Assembly (NCBI GenBank): GCA_001939145.1
Contig: LSRX01001560.1
Location: 15,268 to 79,267 of the forward strand
Reading direction: 5' to 3'
Length of the DNA: 64,000 bases
Origin: Symbiodinium microadriaticum
Lineage: Eukaryota > Sar > Dinophyceae > Suessiales > Symbiodiniaceae
Below are positions 9,981 through 23,993 of the stretch, piece by piece (position 1 is the first letter of the stretch; every line of letters begins with the position of its first letter). Made by a program: the position numbers and the translations under genes. The notes beneath the pieces were generated by a model, which saw only the letters and a list, made by a program, of their open reading frames with translations, was not told the origin of the DNA and searched no databases.

Positions 9981-12900
9981 TTGGCCGAAGTGCTCAAGAA
10001 CAGGCCGGCGGCTCCATCACAGCGACACAGACACGCTCGCGTGATGATGAACAAGACGATTCACACCGGAAGACTGTGACAACAGAGAGGGAGAATCACA
10101 CATCCCAAGCAGACAAAAATGAGGAGGAGGAGGAGGAACATGGCCCGCAGACGTTACCGCGGCCGGCAGCCCCCGTCCCCCCAAGCTTCTCCGAGCAGCT
10201 CCGATGCCGTCATCGCCGCTCTCCGGGAGGGGTTCGAGAAGTCGAATAACTAATCAAAACAAGTTGCGCAGATTCGAGATAAGTCTGACACGATACCCCG
10301 TATGCCCGAGTGATGGAGGACAGTGCGTGACGAATGAAGCGAGCTCAAGAGGCAGCGAATGGCTGGAGAAGAGCGGACTATAGTGTTGTGGAGCAGCAAG
10401 GAAAGACGGATAGCGAATAGAGTGGCAAAACACAGCAGTGCTGTAACGTAAATTAAAGGTCTGGATGAACAGTAGACCGCCACCCAACACTAGGGCTAGT
10501 TGCACATGGGTACCGCAACTACAACGGCCCGGACGGTATTTGCAGAGCCGTGCCTGGTACGTTACTACACGGCAGCGGCTCCCTCACGAGCGCGCGACTC
10601 GCCACATGCAAGGCCAAACCGAGCTACAGCGGAAAGGGTGAATGGGCCAGTCTTAAGTCTTTGGGCCAAGGGTGGTAGGAAGGCAGCATCATGGGCCTAC
10701 AGGCGGGTGACAAAAAAGAGGGTGGGTGCATGGAAGTGGTGGGGAGAGGAAGCAGGAGAGCTCTAACGAAGGACGTGAAACAGACAGGCAATACTGGGAA
10801 AGGGTGTCATGAGAGAGTTCCCATTTTTCAAGAAACTGTTGCGCATCCAAGCTGCACATAGAAACCTTTCAGCTCTTTGATGAGCCCCTCAATTTTTCTG
10901 GCACCTGCTTCATGCCTCAGAGTCCACGTCGTAGCCCTTGAAATGCTGCAAGCAAAAGCGAAACTTGAAAACCCTCCCTGACTGCCGTTTCCTAAAATAA
11001 GACATAACTACACGCTTTCAAAGTCTTCTCGCAAATGAGCCGCTTCTGATGCCATTCTTCCTCGAGAACACCTCAATCACCGGCACGCCCTCAAGTCCTG
11101 CTCTGAGGCATTCGGCGGACTCGGGACCACGCTCGTTGCATCATGATCTCTGCTCCAGGCGCTCTTCAAATAGACTGGAACGTAGCCTTGGTGCTCGAGG
11201 TCGAGACTGTTCGAGATCGCATCCCGACATGCGGTGTCTTCACTTTGACGATACAGACACGGTGCTCAAGAGCAGCCTCGGCTTTCGAATGCATGCGACT
11301 GCCCAACCATGGTCTTCTGATATCTTCTGGCTCATGGCTTACTCCAGAACTGTCTGGCCAGGGAGCGCCGAGCACTGGGTGTAATACCCTGGCGCAGCCA
11401 AATCCAAAAAAATTGCCGTGAGCCCATTGGATTGCGCTTGGGTCCCCACGCGTGGCTCGCAGAAAAAGGTCCAGGTCCGAGGGAGGCACAAACTCCGTGT
11501 CTACCCTCGGGTGCCACTTCACGCAGAAAAATACTCTTGCCATGCCTCTGCAAGTTTAAGCTGGGCAACTCTTCTTGCAGATCGATCGGAGGACTTCCAT
11601 CGCACAAATCTGTGTTCACGAGCTCCAATACTTCACCTAACTGCTTCTATGGTGGGACATGGATTGACGCGGCTACAAGCAAAGCTTGTCCGATGAAAAC
11701 CTGGCACCCTCTGCAGCGCTTCTTCCCCGCACCCGTCTCCCCTAAGTTGAGTGGTCCATGGTGCACTCAGTCGCAGACTCGTTTCGAGTTACCGCAGTTG
11801 CGACAAGTCTGTTTCATCTGATGTTCTGTTCCATGTTCCAATTGTATGCGTACCTTAGAATCTAAGGCTTAGATACTGCCTGTGGTGAGTTCCTGCGTGC
11901 AGCTGGAAACTTCCGGATTCGCTGCATAAGCATGCAGGGTTTGAAGGTCTTCGCATGTAGAAACACGAGACTGGCAGAAGCGTGCGTCAGTACAATCGCC
12001 AGCTTCTTGCGATTACCTTTCTTACGGTTACCAAACATGCGAAACCACGAAGCGTGGAATCGAAGACGCTTGAGCTTCACATTGCCACACTGCCAGCTTC
12101 AAGGTTTCGTTGCACATTACTCCTCTCCAGCTGTTGAGATCTGGGCACCGCCGATAGTTTATACATCGACGCACTGGCCATCAAACCTGGTGCATCTGTG
12201 CCAACCAGTGTACTGGACATGTTGAACCCGTCACTCTGGCTTTTGTTTGTTAGCACTCGCGCTCGACGAGGTCAGGCGAGGTTTGTGGTGGCAGCAAGGC
12301 TCTTCTCGAGCCACTCTGATATATACATGTGTCAGTTGTTTCTGTGCAACCACACAGTTGTTGCTATACCCAGTTGTGCATGTGTCTTTTTGCCTGTTCT
12401 TAACTGATTATTACATCTTCACGTATACGGTTGTTCACTGTTATACGGTTCGCAATGGTTTGCTCCATGTGGACTTGCAGTTGTCGACTGCGGTGTTGTT
12501 CGACAAATTCTACACACGCAGTCATGTGTGATGAACCGCCTGGAGAAAAGGTCATCACACAGTATTGAGAAACTCAACTTGGGCAGGCGGGTTATGGGAT
12601 ACATGCGAGGTTTTCGGGATGAGCCTTTTGCGGGTTGCCATGTTGCCGTGTGCATCCAAGTGAAGCCTAGCGGGAACGTCGGTGTAGTCTTCAATTCTGG
12701 AACCGTAAAAACAAGCTGTATGTGTAGTGCCCACGAATTCGGAAGTTCTGGATGGCTTGGTGCTTGCACCCACAAATGCCGACCGCTTTCGCTTATCCAC
12801 GTTTGGATTTTCAGCATACGCTTGCAGCGGATGCATGTGCCCGGAATGATGACATCGGCATCGGCGGCGGGGTTCGGCTGCCGGGAAAGCCTTGTGTTTG

Positions 12901-15537
12901 GTTTGCTGGGCGACTACGTCGAGCAAAGCCCCTCACCTCCCAAAGGTTACACATAGTGCTCACGATTCCCATGTCGCATGGCTGCCCTGCACCGCCATCT
13001 GGAGAACGCTAGCACCCACGGGGGAAGACATAGCCAACCGCGCGCCGGGGGGAAAGCAGAACTCCGACAATGCTGCATACCGGACACCGGTTATGTGAGA
13101 ACGCCCGAGCTCACGGGGGAAACCAAACACCAAGCGAAGGCACAGTGTCGCGTTTGTTGTGACAGTGCAAGCTGCAAGCTTCCCACCAGAGGCTCAAAGG
13201 ACCTTTCTAGTGTTAACAGGTCTCGGCTGAAAATGAGTCTTCCCGTGGGATTGGGATTCAAGCAGTTTCTACTGGTGTGGTGTTCTGGGCCAACAGGCGC
13301 TACTTTGGAATCAAGGTTTGGCCGTTTAGGTGTAGATGTTGGGGGACTTGTGGCACCTCGTTTTTTTCGATTCTCCATCCCCGATTCTCTCACCGACTCC
13401 AATCGACGTTGCGAGAGAGGTCCACCCGATTATTCACGCCAGTCACGTCATTGCGACGGAGGTTCGGCTCATGAAGGTTCACCGGGTTGAGGGCACGTAG
13501 GATGTTCATGGGAAAGGCAACGGAGGTTCAGCTCACGAAAACTCATCACATGTACTGCTGTTAGGGTGCGCCATACATTAAACGTAACAGTAATTACTGT
13601 AGAAGGCAGGATTCAGACCAATCCCTTCTTTTACAGTGATGGTGTAGAATCGACACCGCGGCGTCAACCGTCAACCTTCACCCCGGTCACTGCCTGCACA
13701 CGGTGTGGAGGTGTAAGCTCTTTACGGGAAGCGACATGGGCAATACGACACTGTTTCAGCCCATGAAGATTCACCTCAATCACTCCTTTGTGGGTGTGCA
13801 GGGGTCTTTCGGAAACAGTGGAGCTTTTTTCACCTTGCAGCCGGGTGCTGGGTTGTGCATGGTTTTGCGAGCACCCATTCCTTGCCCCCTCATTGCACCA
13901 AAGAAACCCAGTCGAGGAAAAAGAAGTCACAAGCAAGGAAGGAAAAAACAACTTAGAGGCTACCGGGTGGATGGGATTTTGCGGATTGCAGTCGTTGCTT
14001 CAGCCACGAAGTCACGAAGTCTTGATTCACAGGCACAGCAACCTTCATTAATGCGGATGCTGTCGCACACAACCTTGACGCTCTTCTCAATTCGCAAACG
14101 GCTAGGCAGCCTAGTGCTGGGGTAGCTAGGGCCTGCTAGGGGTTGCCCCGCCAGCCGCATCTGCGCGGGCCCGACATGCATGAGTCAAAGATGAATCAAA
14201 GCGAGCAACAGTCTTCGGCGGCGGCGGAGGCAGCACGTCTCATGATCTTCACTTCCCCAGTCACGGCACCAGCTGGCACAAAGGATGCAATTGCAAAAAG
14301 GCTCCGTATTCCTCGCGCACTGACACAGAAGCAGGTCAAGGCCACAAAATCCGCGGCGCAAGCGGCGATGTCTCGCTAGAGCGGACACAGTCACGACAGC
14401 AACTGGAAGTCCATATCCTGGTGTCTGGCCTTGCTGCACAGTTCTCGACCAGGCACCAGCTACACAAAGTTGTAGCCTCTGGGGTCTGCACCAGCTTTTC
14501 GATTCTCGTGCGCGAGCCGCAGTTCTAGCTTGGAGCCTGTGCATTCCGGGAGCTCAAGACTCTCAGCATCTGAGGAGACGGTGTGTAGTTTGAAAGCCTT
14601 CGAGAGCATCTAGCCGCGTAATGGCGTGAAAGCCCCTGTACGGCGAGATGCGATGCCAAGGTAGGATCACATCCATAGCTGCAGCGGTGGCAAAAGCATC
14701 CGAAATGACAGGGACTAAACCAAACAGTTACCCTCTAGCTTGTGTCGGAAGGACGGCGTTCTCTTTCCCTTCACATGCTTGCTGCACTACGTTTACCTGC
14801 AAAGCAGTCTAACTAGCTTCACCTCGGTCTTATTCTTAGAGATGCTGGGTTGAGTCGACAAAAGCAAGGAGGCTGGCATTCTTGAAACACCGCTGCATGG
14901 ACTCAAGGAGGGACGGGTACGGATGCACGCAACTCATTTCACTTTCTGGTCTCGCTCTGAAGCTGCCAAGGGTCGATATGGCATCTTATGTGGCAACCTA
15001 CTCAGCCTGTTCCCTTGAAGCTTCTGTCTGTTTCCCCACAAATAAATGCCGCCGATCAGCCACGATTTTAATCTTTGGACACCTCTTCAGGTTGCATGGG
15101 AACAGGCAATGTAAAAGGAGATGCAGTGCATGGCCTTTGTGGAGGCAACTCTAGAGCCCATTGTCGGGCGCTGCTCTTTGCGAAGTATCTAGAGCCACGT
15201 ACTTGAGCAACCTATTGTTCGCCTTCGTTGAAGAGCATCTTGATGAGACATTTGCATGCAAACCAAATAGCGGCTTGAAGCACCACCGCCGCAACATATG
15301 GAGACACGAAACGCATCCGCGGTGTAGTAGCGGATTCAAAAGCCCAGTTCATTCACATGCAGCCCAGTACTGGGCGCAACGAATTCTTCACACATTTCTT
15401 AAAGTCAATGCTGCGCATGCAAGCACGTCAAGTGTTCCGGTCGCAGGTTTATACCGCGACGACAGGCAATGTGACCTTCTGGTGAGATCAAAAGAACTTC
15501 AAGGATTTCTGGCAGCGGCAACCGAGAATCTAAAAAC
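9981..15537. other. 5.5 kb without a recognised gene
   Basis: Short ORFs on both strands (up to 170 codons) overlap one another and show no family motif. A 44-codon plus-strand ORF at 10,118-10,252 begins Met-Arg-Arg-Arg and is Arg/Pro/Ser-rich, with no support beyond being open. Missing 5' exons of the ABC1 kinase could lie here. Confidence 0.6.
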
Positions 15538-18500
15538 TCAGCCGGTTGCCCTGTCAGCGTTGTGCACTTGTACAGATTCCAAGGCTGCGTCGGCTTCACT
15601 CCCATTCTTAATTCGTCTGGCACGGCCCACAGCCATTGCCAGAAAGGCCGCCCATCCAGCCACGGACATCAAGAACACAAGAGCGGATGTTGTCCAAGCT
15701 GTCTGTACATGTTGTTTCTTGGACGCCTCCCCCATTTCATGGGCCTCCTGAAGCAGGCGACCTGGTTGCGTTTTTGGTGTTACTTGCTGTGGCTCCCCCA
15801 TGAAGACTTGAAATCCTGCGGCAAATTGGTACCCCAACGGCTCCAGGCGTTTCGCTAGTGCAGATGACAGGCGAGCAGTTGCCGCTCCTGCGCCGCTGAG
15901 CAGGATTAGCTTGGCCTCCACCCGATCAAAGAATTGCTGCAAGGCTTCTGGCTCCAGCCGGGGAGCGAGGACTTCGAAGTCAACCACAAGGCTTGCTGCC
16001 CTCGGCATCACCCGCACGGCTGGCTGATCAGAGCCCACTCCAGGCAAAGCGGATGCATCCTTAAAGGCACGTCCTAGTGTGAGCTTAACTTGTCCATGCT
16101 GCACTCCAGGCAGCGATTCGGACAAGACTTCACCAATAATCCGTCTCTCTCGGACGCTGGGTGGAACAAACTGATCCTGGCCGTCGGTCTGCAACTTGAT
16201 CGGCTTAAGAAAGCCCGGAATTGTGACCGTGCCAAAAATGCCTTGCCTGTTGCCAAGAGGCATGCGACCAGCGTTTGAGACGGGAAGTGGAAGGGTTCGC
16301 GAGTCGGTTGCAGACCAAAGCGGCTGAACATCACCTGCGCCAGGTTTACGATCGTGCTTCAGCCACGGCTCCTGAACCCTTCCGCCCCTGTCCAATCGAC
16401 GGTTGCCGCCAGTGACCCCTGAGTTCCGAGTGCTGTCTCCATATCCCCCCCAGCCGTACCAACCGTAGCCAGCAAAGGATTCGACAAAGTCCTCAACAGC
16501 GATAACGACCCCATGCTCCATATCCTTGTCTGCATACGAACTCACAACCATGAGACTCTGTCCAGGTCTGAAGGCTGCATGCAAAGCATATCGCACCACT
16601 CCTGGCTGTCTTGCGGCTACCCGTCCAATCAAAGATACCTTCTGATCGCCTGTGGAGAGGTAAACCGTGTATGCAATAATGTTTTTTGGATTCGCAGCTG
16701 GCAGAATGGTCACGGTACCCTTGATTTGATTTTCGACGGGGTCTTCATCGCCAGAGAAATTGGCAAAGACCGGCACACTCCGGACAATGTCCATAAGCTT
16801 GGTAGATTTAGTCGCCGCGCTCACCCCGGACGGATTCACAGCATGTACAACCACGGAAGCAGCCGCATCTGGCACTTGCAAGCCTTCTCCAGGCAACTGT
16901 ACTCGCACAGTATCCGTGGTCTCGTGGTCCAGGTCTTTGGTCCAACTGAAACCCGGGATTTCGACACCGGCCTTGTCAGCGAGCAGCACGCGATAGGACG
17001 AGACGATGCCTTGCAGACGGACCTCCGGCAGCCTCAATTTGATCGCTCCGCTTATGACGCCTTCCTCCACATTTTCATCGTTGAACTCCACGGAATCAGG
17101 CAGGTATGCTCTAGAGGGCGGCATGGAGTTGGCATCAAAGTCGTTTATCGGACACGACATGGCCTCTGAGGAGAGCTCTGTCCGGCCGTAAGCCGAAACG
17201 ACTTTAATATCAGCGCTTGAAAGCCTTGAGCTTGGCAGAGCAAATCGTGCTTCCTCACCATCCTGCCATAACTCCAGGCTCCAGCCACCTTCGCCCTCGC
17301 TGTGGTCGCTGAGCCACGTGAGTGTCTGATCTCCCCTTGGCACATGAATGACTTTAGGAAGCTCCAAATCCGTTCCGCTTATTTGTGTCCCGGCAATTTT
17401 CAAGTAGTCGTAGTAGCTCTCTGTCAAAAAGCTTGTGATTTTCACGGTGGCAGGGCCACTGAAGGTAATCACTGCAAGCTCGTTGTTGCCGTAAGCATCA
17501 CGGTGATAGAGGTGCTTTCCATTCTCATAGCTCATGTTGAGCAATGAGCAGTCACCTGTGCATGAAGGGGAGAGATATCCAATTGCTGGAACCGAGCCAA
17601 GCAGGTCGCCACGCTCGGAAGCATGCTGCCAATAGATGTTGTAGTGGCTTACCTAGCAGGCGTAGCATCACATGTTGTCACATACCTTGTGCAAACAAGC
17701 CCGCATGTGTGCAGTGCTAGAACACGGCCTGGCTTTTGATAAACTAGCTGAGTTTAGACTGTCCCTGTGGCATCTACTTGCAGCTCAGTGGTGGACTTGA
17801 ACCCCCTGCGCCAACCCTTCGAAAATGCTCGACGAGGCTCGGTTCTCTCATTGCATGCCCGACGGATCTTGATGCTGCCACCCACTTTGCCGGCAACGGG
17901 ATCTGCGTCACCACCGAATGACACATCCTCTGGGCCAGCCTGAGCTCATGGTAGACTTAATGGCTTTGTCCCTTTTACTTCTGAAACTCCCTTCATCTCT
18001 TTTATCTTGTTGCTGGCACCTCCGGCACACCGTAGTCCTCAATCTCCAATACCTGACGAGAGGCGCAGCACGTGCGGATGTATTCATGGATCATGCATGA
18101 GCTACAGTTGGAAAACGATGCCAAAACCATCTGGGGGGCCGCAGCTGCTGTGACTGGCATCCTCCCACTACTATTTGCTGCAACCGCCGCCATGCCCTTG
18201 GCAAACAATGGAATCGTCAAGTTGTCCAGCTTGATGCTCAAAGTTTTGTGACCGGAGACATTGGCCTTTCCGATGCTTTCCATGAGAACACCAGCCGAGG
18301 AAAGGAAGTGCACACCATAGTACTCGATGTCGCTTTGATCGTCTGGGGCAGAAATGATGACACTACCGCCGATGCGGCCAACACCGGGGTTTATGTCGGC
18401 AAAAAGAACCTGCTTAGGCGCGTGGATTGGGGGCCTTGGTGCTGGGTAAATCGAAGCCAGGCCCATGGCACGGCGAGCATTGATCCGACCACCAGTCACA

Positions 18501-20855
18501 CAAGCGTTCTCTAAACTCTTCTCTGGAACCGTCGAGCGAAGGATGATGTCCTTGACCTGACTCACCGCCAGCTCGGGCCGGTAGAGCCAAATTAGAGCGG
18601 CCAAGCCACTGACGTGTGGCGTCGCCATAGATGTGCCGCTGAGCGACGCATAGTCTCCACCCGGTATGGTCGAGTAGATGTCACTTCCCGGAGCAGCAAC
18701 ATCTACCGTGGTTTTGCCATAACAGGAGAAAGCAGACAAGTCTCCTTTCTGCGTCGTTGAAGCCACGGAGATGATGTTTTCATTGGGGTAGTTTGCCGGG
18801 AAATTCGGCACCTCGTCATTGTCCAGGCCGTCATTGCCTGAAGCTGCCATAAAGAGCACTCCAGCATGCTCGGACCTCTCGATGGCCACTCGGAGAGCAG
18901 AAGATGAGCCGCTACCACCCCAAGAGTTGCTCAGGATCTGGGCGCCCATGGCAACTGCATAGTTCAAAGACTTCACAGCATCGGAGGTGCGGCCTCCGCC
19001 TGCAGAGAGTGCGGATAAACATGTTTGATTCCGACAACCACAAGTCAAGCAGAAAGAAAAAAAGACTTTACAGGAGTGCAAACCCTGGGACCCTATGCCA
19101 CAGCAAGATTCACAAGCAGTAATGTAGCAGCACCTAACTGACACGAACCCTGCAAGGACAGGTGCAGGCAAACACTCTATCCAAAATATCCAGTGATTCG
19201 CCGATGTCTGAAAGGCCGCAGATATGAAACAACAACGGTTCGCAATGAACGGCTTGTATACCTGGTAGGCTTGCAGAATCTCAGCACAGAACCTGAAGAG
19301 AGTGACCTTTCGCTACTACCAATGACCGGCAGCAAACCCCCAAAACCCGAAAAATGCCTGAAGAGACCCGGATAAATGGCAGAGCATACAACAAGTTGTC
19401 CTAGCTCTCTGAATCGACTACCCGCGTCTGATCCAACTATTTGCTGACTCTGTCTCAATTCCCCAAAACTGCCGGTCGCATGTCCATTTTTGCGGCAACC
19501 CAGGCCTGTTGATGTTAAGAACTTTAAAGCCATGAGACGGACGCCCTGCCATGCAACTCCGGCAATTCCAATGCTGTTGTTTCCAGTGGCAGCAATGGTG
19601 CCCGCGCAATGGGTTCCATGCATCTGGTCATCCATGGGATCCCCATCGTTGTTTGCAAAGTCTGCCCCGTGTACATCATCCACAATGCCGTTTCCATCGT
19701 CGTCAATACCATTGCCAGCAATTTCGTTTGGATTGACCCACATGGACTCCTGCAAATCCGGATGTGTATAGTCAATTCCAGTGTCAATGACCGCAACCAC
19801 GACGGGCTGTGCTGATTCCGTGACGGATCGCGAAGACATTTTCCACGCCTCAACTGCATCCATGTCACGATCACCGAAGTGATCGATGGCCCACAGCTTC
19901 GAAAGCCGCGGGTCATTGGGAACCAGAGTATCTTTGCCATGAGTCATGGTGACCATAAATCGCTCACTTATCTCTACTCTGTCTGTTGTGGCTGAAAGCA
20001 TATCTGACGTAGAATTGTCCCGACTGACATGCTTGTCGGAAACCTTGCTGCGAAGGGAAATTGTGTCATCGGTGTTGTAAATAAGCTTGAACTTTTCCCA
20101 ATCATCAGCGTCTCGATGTCCGCGATGCCATGCCACAAGATGTCCAGATGGACTTGTCACAAGGTATGTTCCGTGGCTGGAGCGCAGTGACACGTAACCA
20201 TCTGGATGTGCTTCAAGTTGGATTTGTGCATCTGGATCTGTCTTCTTCCCACGCCAACCCACACGCCCGAAGTGCGACACTGTAATGTAGCCGCCGTGGA
20301 CCTGAGACAAAGCACACTTTGCAGACATGATCTCCCATGCTGGCTGAACTACAACTAATGCGACCATGCTGCGCTTTGCAAAGAAATTGTACTCTCGCTT
20401 TGTGGGGTGGATCTCTTTTGAGGCTTCGCAAAGCAGCATGCCATTCTGGCACCGTCCGAGGCTGGACAGCAGCTGCCTTGCAGGTTCAAGGCGCGGCAGC
20501 CGGGGTTCGCAGAGCACATCTGAGCATCTGCACCAAACGCGTAGACCCAGGAATCCGGAACTGCAAGCTCCACATCCTTGTCCGCATCGATGGCCTGCAA
20601 AACAGAGTCTTCGTCAGCGCCTGCCTCGCAAACCACGACAGCCATATCCAACCGTCTCAATGCATCAGCCCTGCGGATGCCTGGAATGTTCTCCAAACGT
20701 GCCACGTACTCATTGAGCCTCTCCCCTGACCCTTCCGGGTAACGCACAATGAAGCGGCTTTCTACGAGCTTCTCCTTTCTTGCATAAATCGTCTGAGACG
20801 GCAGGGGAAGCGCCAGAGAGCCAAGAGCAAGCACAACACGCAAACATCTGGCCAT
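15538..20855 (-). CDS. Secreted, membrane-anchored subtilisin-like serine protease (four exons)
   Basis: Exon 1 (20,855 to about 20,420) starts MARCLRVVLALGSLAL, a signal peptide, then an I9 propeptide and a Cys-rich motif (GCRALNLQGSCCPASDG). Exon 2 (20,301-19,506) holds a fascin-like beta-trefoil segment (YVSLRSSHGTYL, then ISLRSKVSDKHVS) and the S8 catalytic Asp (VIDTGID) and His (HGTHCAG). Exon 3 (18,999 to about 18,110) carries ASGND and catalytic Ser in GTSMATPHVSG. Exon 4 (17,555-15,538) has a CUB-like start, a Gly/Trp/Tyr-rich stretch, and near the C terminus a transmembrane helix (LVFLMSVAGWAAFLAMAV) with a short basic tail. All triad residues are present, so it is probably active. 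The intron 19,505-19,000 is GC-AG with CAGGC at both edges. The exon 3/4 junction is uncertain. Confidence 0.88.
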
Positions 20856-21275
20856 GCGACGAATCGCTAGCCTCGCTACTTTGTCTCTGCCTCTGCACAG
20901 CCCTTGGTTTCGAACTGCGCAGCCAGAGCCATGGAGAAATGCTGCGGGGATGCACACATGACGTGCGGATCAGAGGTGTCGCACATGCCATGTGGATGAC
21001 CAGCGGAGTAGCACTTTGAAGACTTGAAGAAAGAGTAGAAAGCAAGGCAAGCATCCCGGCCCAGCTGTCCTTGTGCTGAGGTGCTCGTTTAGCTTTCTCA
21101 GTTCAGTGATGGTTTCAGCCTGAGCGGGACTGCTCGAACGGATGGTGGTGCCTCTAAAGTAACAACTGCGAGGTTGCCTTGGCTGCAGCCTTTGGCGCAG
21201 CCTTGCCGTTTGTCGCCTTCTCTGCCTGAATGACAACATGTGAAATCTGTGTAGCTTTGGGCCCGCACTGACAGA

Positions 21276-23993
21276 TCAAGAAGTTGAGGAGCTGGCAGGT
21301 TTCGCTTTACTTCCACCACCACCACCACCTGTCTTGCCTTCGACATGTTCAAGGTCCGACTACGCAACATGTCTTGACATGATTGGACAAGCAACTGCTT
21401 TCAATTTCGAAGTGGATGCCGGGCTTCCCAGGCCTTGGAGCAACATCAATTCGAACCCATGGCAAATGAGAAGTTCCGGGATGCTTGCTGTGAGTTACCG
21501 GCCGCATCCTGCAGATGAGGCACTGCCATAGCATAACAACTGCGGACTTTGAAGAATGTTGGGGACCGTCTCAAGCCTTGTGGTCAGGTTTGGCAGACTC
21601 GGCTGAGCACACCTCCACCTGCACCTGAAACGGCTGGTCTCGGCAGCAGAATTGATGGACATTGATGGCGCCTGCAACTTCTGCTGCAAGTATGGCACCT
21701 GCCACCGAGTGAATTACATGGGCTCGGCCAGGTATCGGCCGGGGCTCCGGACGTTCTCGGCAATCAGGGCCAGCTCATCAAACGGTAAGGATGCATCTAA
21801 GGCACTCGCTCCAAATGCAGCAGCCTCTCTGCAACGAGCGTTAAAACAGACCGCAAGAATGGCCGTCTCTGGCCTCGTCTCGTTTGAAAGCAGCGAAAGG
21901 TCCCAAATGCTTGCCAAAGGCTTTCAGCGACGGGTCCTTGCATCTATATGGCTGCAACAGCTCTTCATCCATGCTGCACGTCCTGCATCAGCTCTGTCAT
22001 AATTTCCTTCCACTGCGCTGAGGCTTCCGGGTTCGCCTTCATGTCTTCCTGTATCTCTGTCGCAGCGAGGGCACGATGCGCACACACACACACACCGGCA
22101 TGCAGGGTATTGGGGCCTGAGACACCAGGGGTAACTTGCCGGCACCCTGTCGCGACCTGTGGTTGCAGGTGACAACCCGCTGCATCGCAGCCTTCCGAGT
22201 GCACAGCCTGAGCTTTGCCAAGACCGTCCTCAGTGCAAGATCCGCACTTGCACCGGGCAGTGTAAAGTGCAAAAAGCACGCGTCTTGCAGCGAGCAGCTT
22301 CTTCCAGTCAGGGAACTCCTACCGGCTCGCACGAGAACTGACTCGGGCGTTCCCGAAACGCCCTTGCCGAATGCCTTTGCAACATAGACAACGGCCGACT
22401 TTGCCGTCCCAGCTTTGGTTGCTTTCTCCAGCCTGCTCGCAGCGTCCCATAGATAGACTGACCAGCACTGCTCACGAGATGATGGCGAGTGAGGAATTGC
22501 AGACACTTGTCCAAGAACATGCTGTGCTCCAGGCAGCTTGATGAAGTCGTGGGGCACCTCATGCACCCGACAACTTGCAACAGTCTACAAGACACGAGAC
22601 CCTCTCTGGGCATTTGCCGTCTGCGTGCACCATGAAGCTAGCCTTGTTGAACATGTAGTCACCCTGATTGGACAGGGAAGTATCCACTTGAGCTGTTGGA
22701 GCTGGAAACCTGCAGGGACACATCATGGACACACGAACTGTCAAATTGTCGTAGGCGGATGCATCCAACCTCGCATCCAACACCGATCCTGACTTTCCAA
22801 GGACGGTGGACCAACCGTGCTCGCAGAAGTGCGGGCCTTCGGGTTGAGTCGCTTGAGTTCGAGAGCATGCAAACCCTCCCACACAAGTCTGGGGCAAATT
22901 GGTGACAGCGTTATCATTTGCCATTCCAGATACCTCACTCTGCAACCAAAGTATCGCACTGCTTCCTGCACGAGGAATGCAACCAGGCAGCCGCATGGTC
23001 AAAGCTTTGTTGGGCCGACAGCTGGCAGCTTTGCAAATGTCACGATACCTTTCACAGTTCGCAGCTGTAACAATTATCACTCGCAATGTGGAGTTCATTG
23101 CCGAGTGGTCGGCTGATCGAAAACGGACGTGAACTCGAAGTAGCATGTGCGCAAAGCTTCCCGATAGTACCTGCAACCACTTCTGCCAACATTGCCCATC
23201 ACCTGAGATAGCTGATTCAACACATGATGGCTGCCGGCGAGTGCCTGCGTGCGTGGGTAATTATGACCATTCCCGATCCGAGGGATGATGTGCACGGCGG
23301 GGGAAGGGAGAGCCGGAGAGCCGAGCTGGTCTTTTTTTCCCCCCGCCAAGGACCACCATGCGCAGCGCTGACGCGCGTGCAGTCTGCCGTCATGCTCGGG
23401 CTCCTGGCCCCATGGGCCACAACCCAAGCCTCGACGCAGTGCGCGGGTGAGCATCCACTTGGCGAAGGGCCAGCGGTGCATAATTTAAATTCCTTCGGGG
23501 CAACTGAGGAGAGTGTTGTTCGGTTCGCTCCATCCGTGGGTCCTTCCTGTTGGTGTTCTTTGTCGAGTGCTGAAAGCTTGCAGGTTTGGATGGGAGGGAA
23601 CTCTGAGAGTCTTCCTTTGATGTTAAGGCTATGGCGGAGGTCTGAGGTCCTTGAACCCAGAGCTCGCGGTCTTTACAAATAATGTTTTCCAGTGTGTTTC
23701 GGCGTTCGGACCCAGGCCAGATACGATTTCCAGGCGTGGCCAGACTTGCCCAGCTGTCGATGCGGCGCATCATACTCTCGATAGCTTGGGCTTTGCACAT
23801 TGGTGTAGTTCGACACTACGGCTCACAGTCGACAGGGGTCACATCGTCTCATAGAATTTCTTACTCTCCAACCTGGGTGCAAACCACATCTTGCACTGAC
23901 TGCCACAAGGGCTTAAGCTAGGGCCTCTCTCCACTAGGGCAGCAACACCAGGCGATTCATTTCGTTGGCAAACCACTTGTCCACGAAACGCGC
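21276..23993 (-). CDS. LARS: LARS C-terminal exons (anticodon-binding region and tail)
   Basis: [16 protein letters not shown] (about 23.99-23.94 kb), [13 protein letters not shown] (about 23.18 kb), [13 protein letters not shown] (about 22.94-22.90 kb) joined to [17 protein letters not shown] (22.83-22.78 kb), [11 protein letters not shown] (about 22.4 kb) and [14 protein letters not shown] (about 21.77 kb) match the helical anticodon-binding domain and C-terminal domain of cytosolic LARS. A probable last exon reads [19 protein letters not shown] and stops at 21,276. This tail is the least certain part. The gene ends about 420 bp upstream of the protease start on the same strand. Confidence 0.75.

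Noticed and set aside
11332-11700. Minus-strand GQAL...ELVNTDLCDG-like sequence as an ABC1-kinase N-terminal exon
   Set aside because: The resemblance is weak and contains a stop; a better KVGQ exon lies at 9,980-9,922.
17780-17850. tRNA-like T-loop (ggttcaagtcc on the minus strand)
   Set aside because: No pairing acceptor stem, D-arm or anticodon arm could be formed around it.
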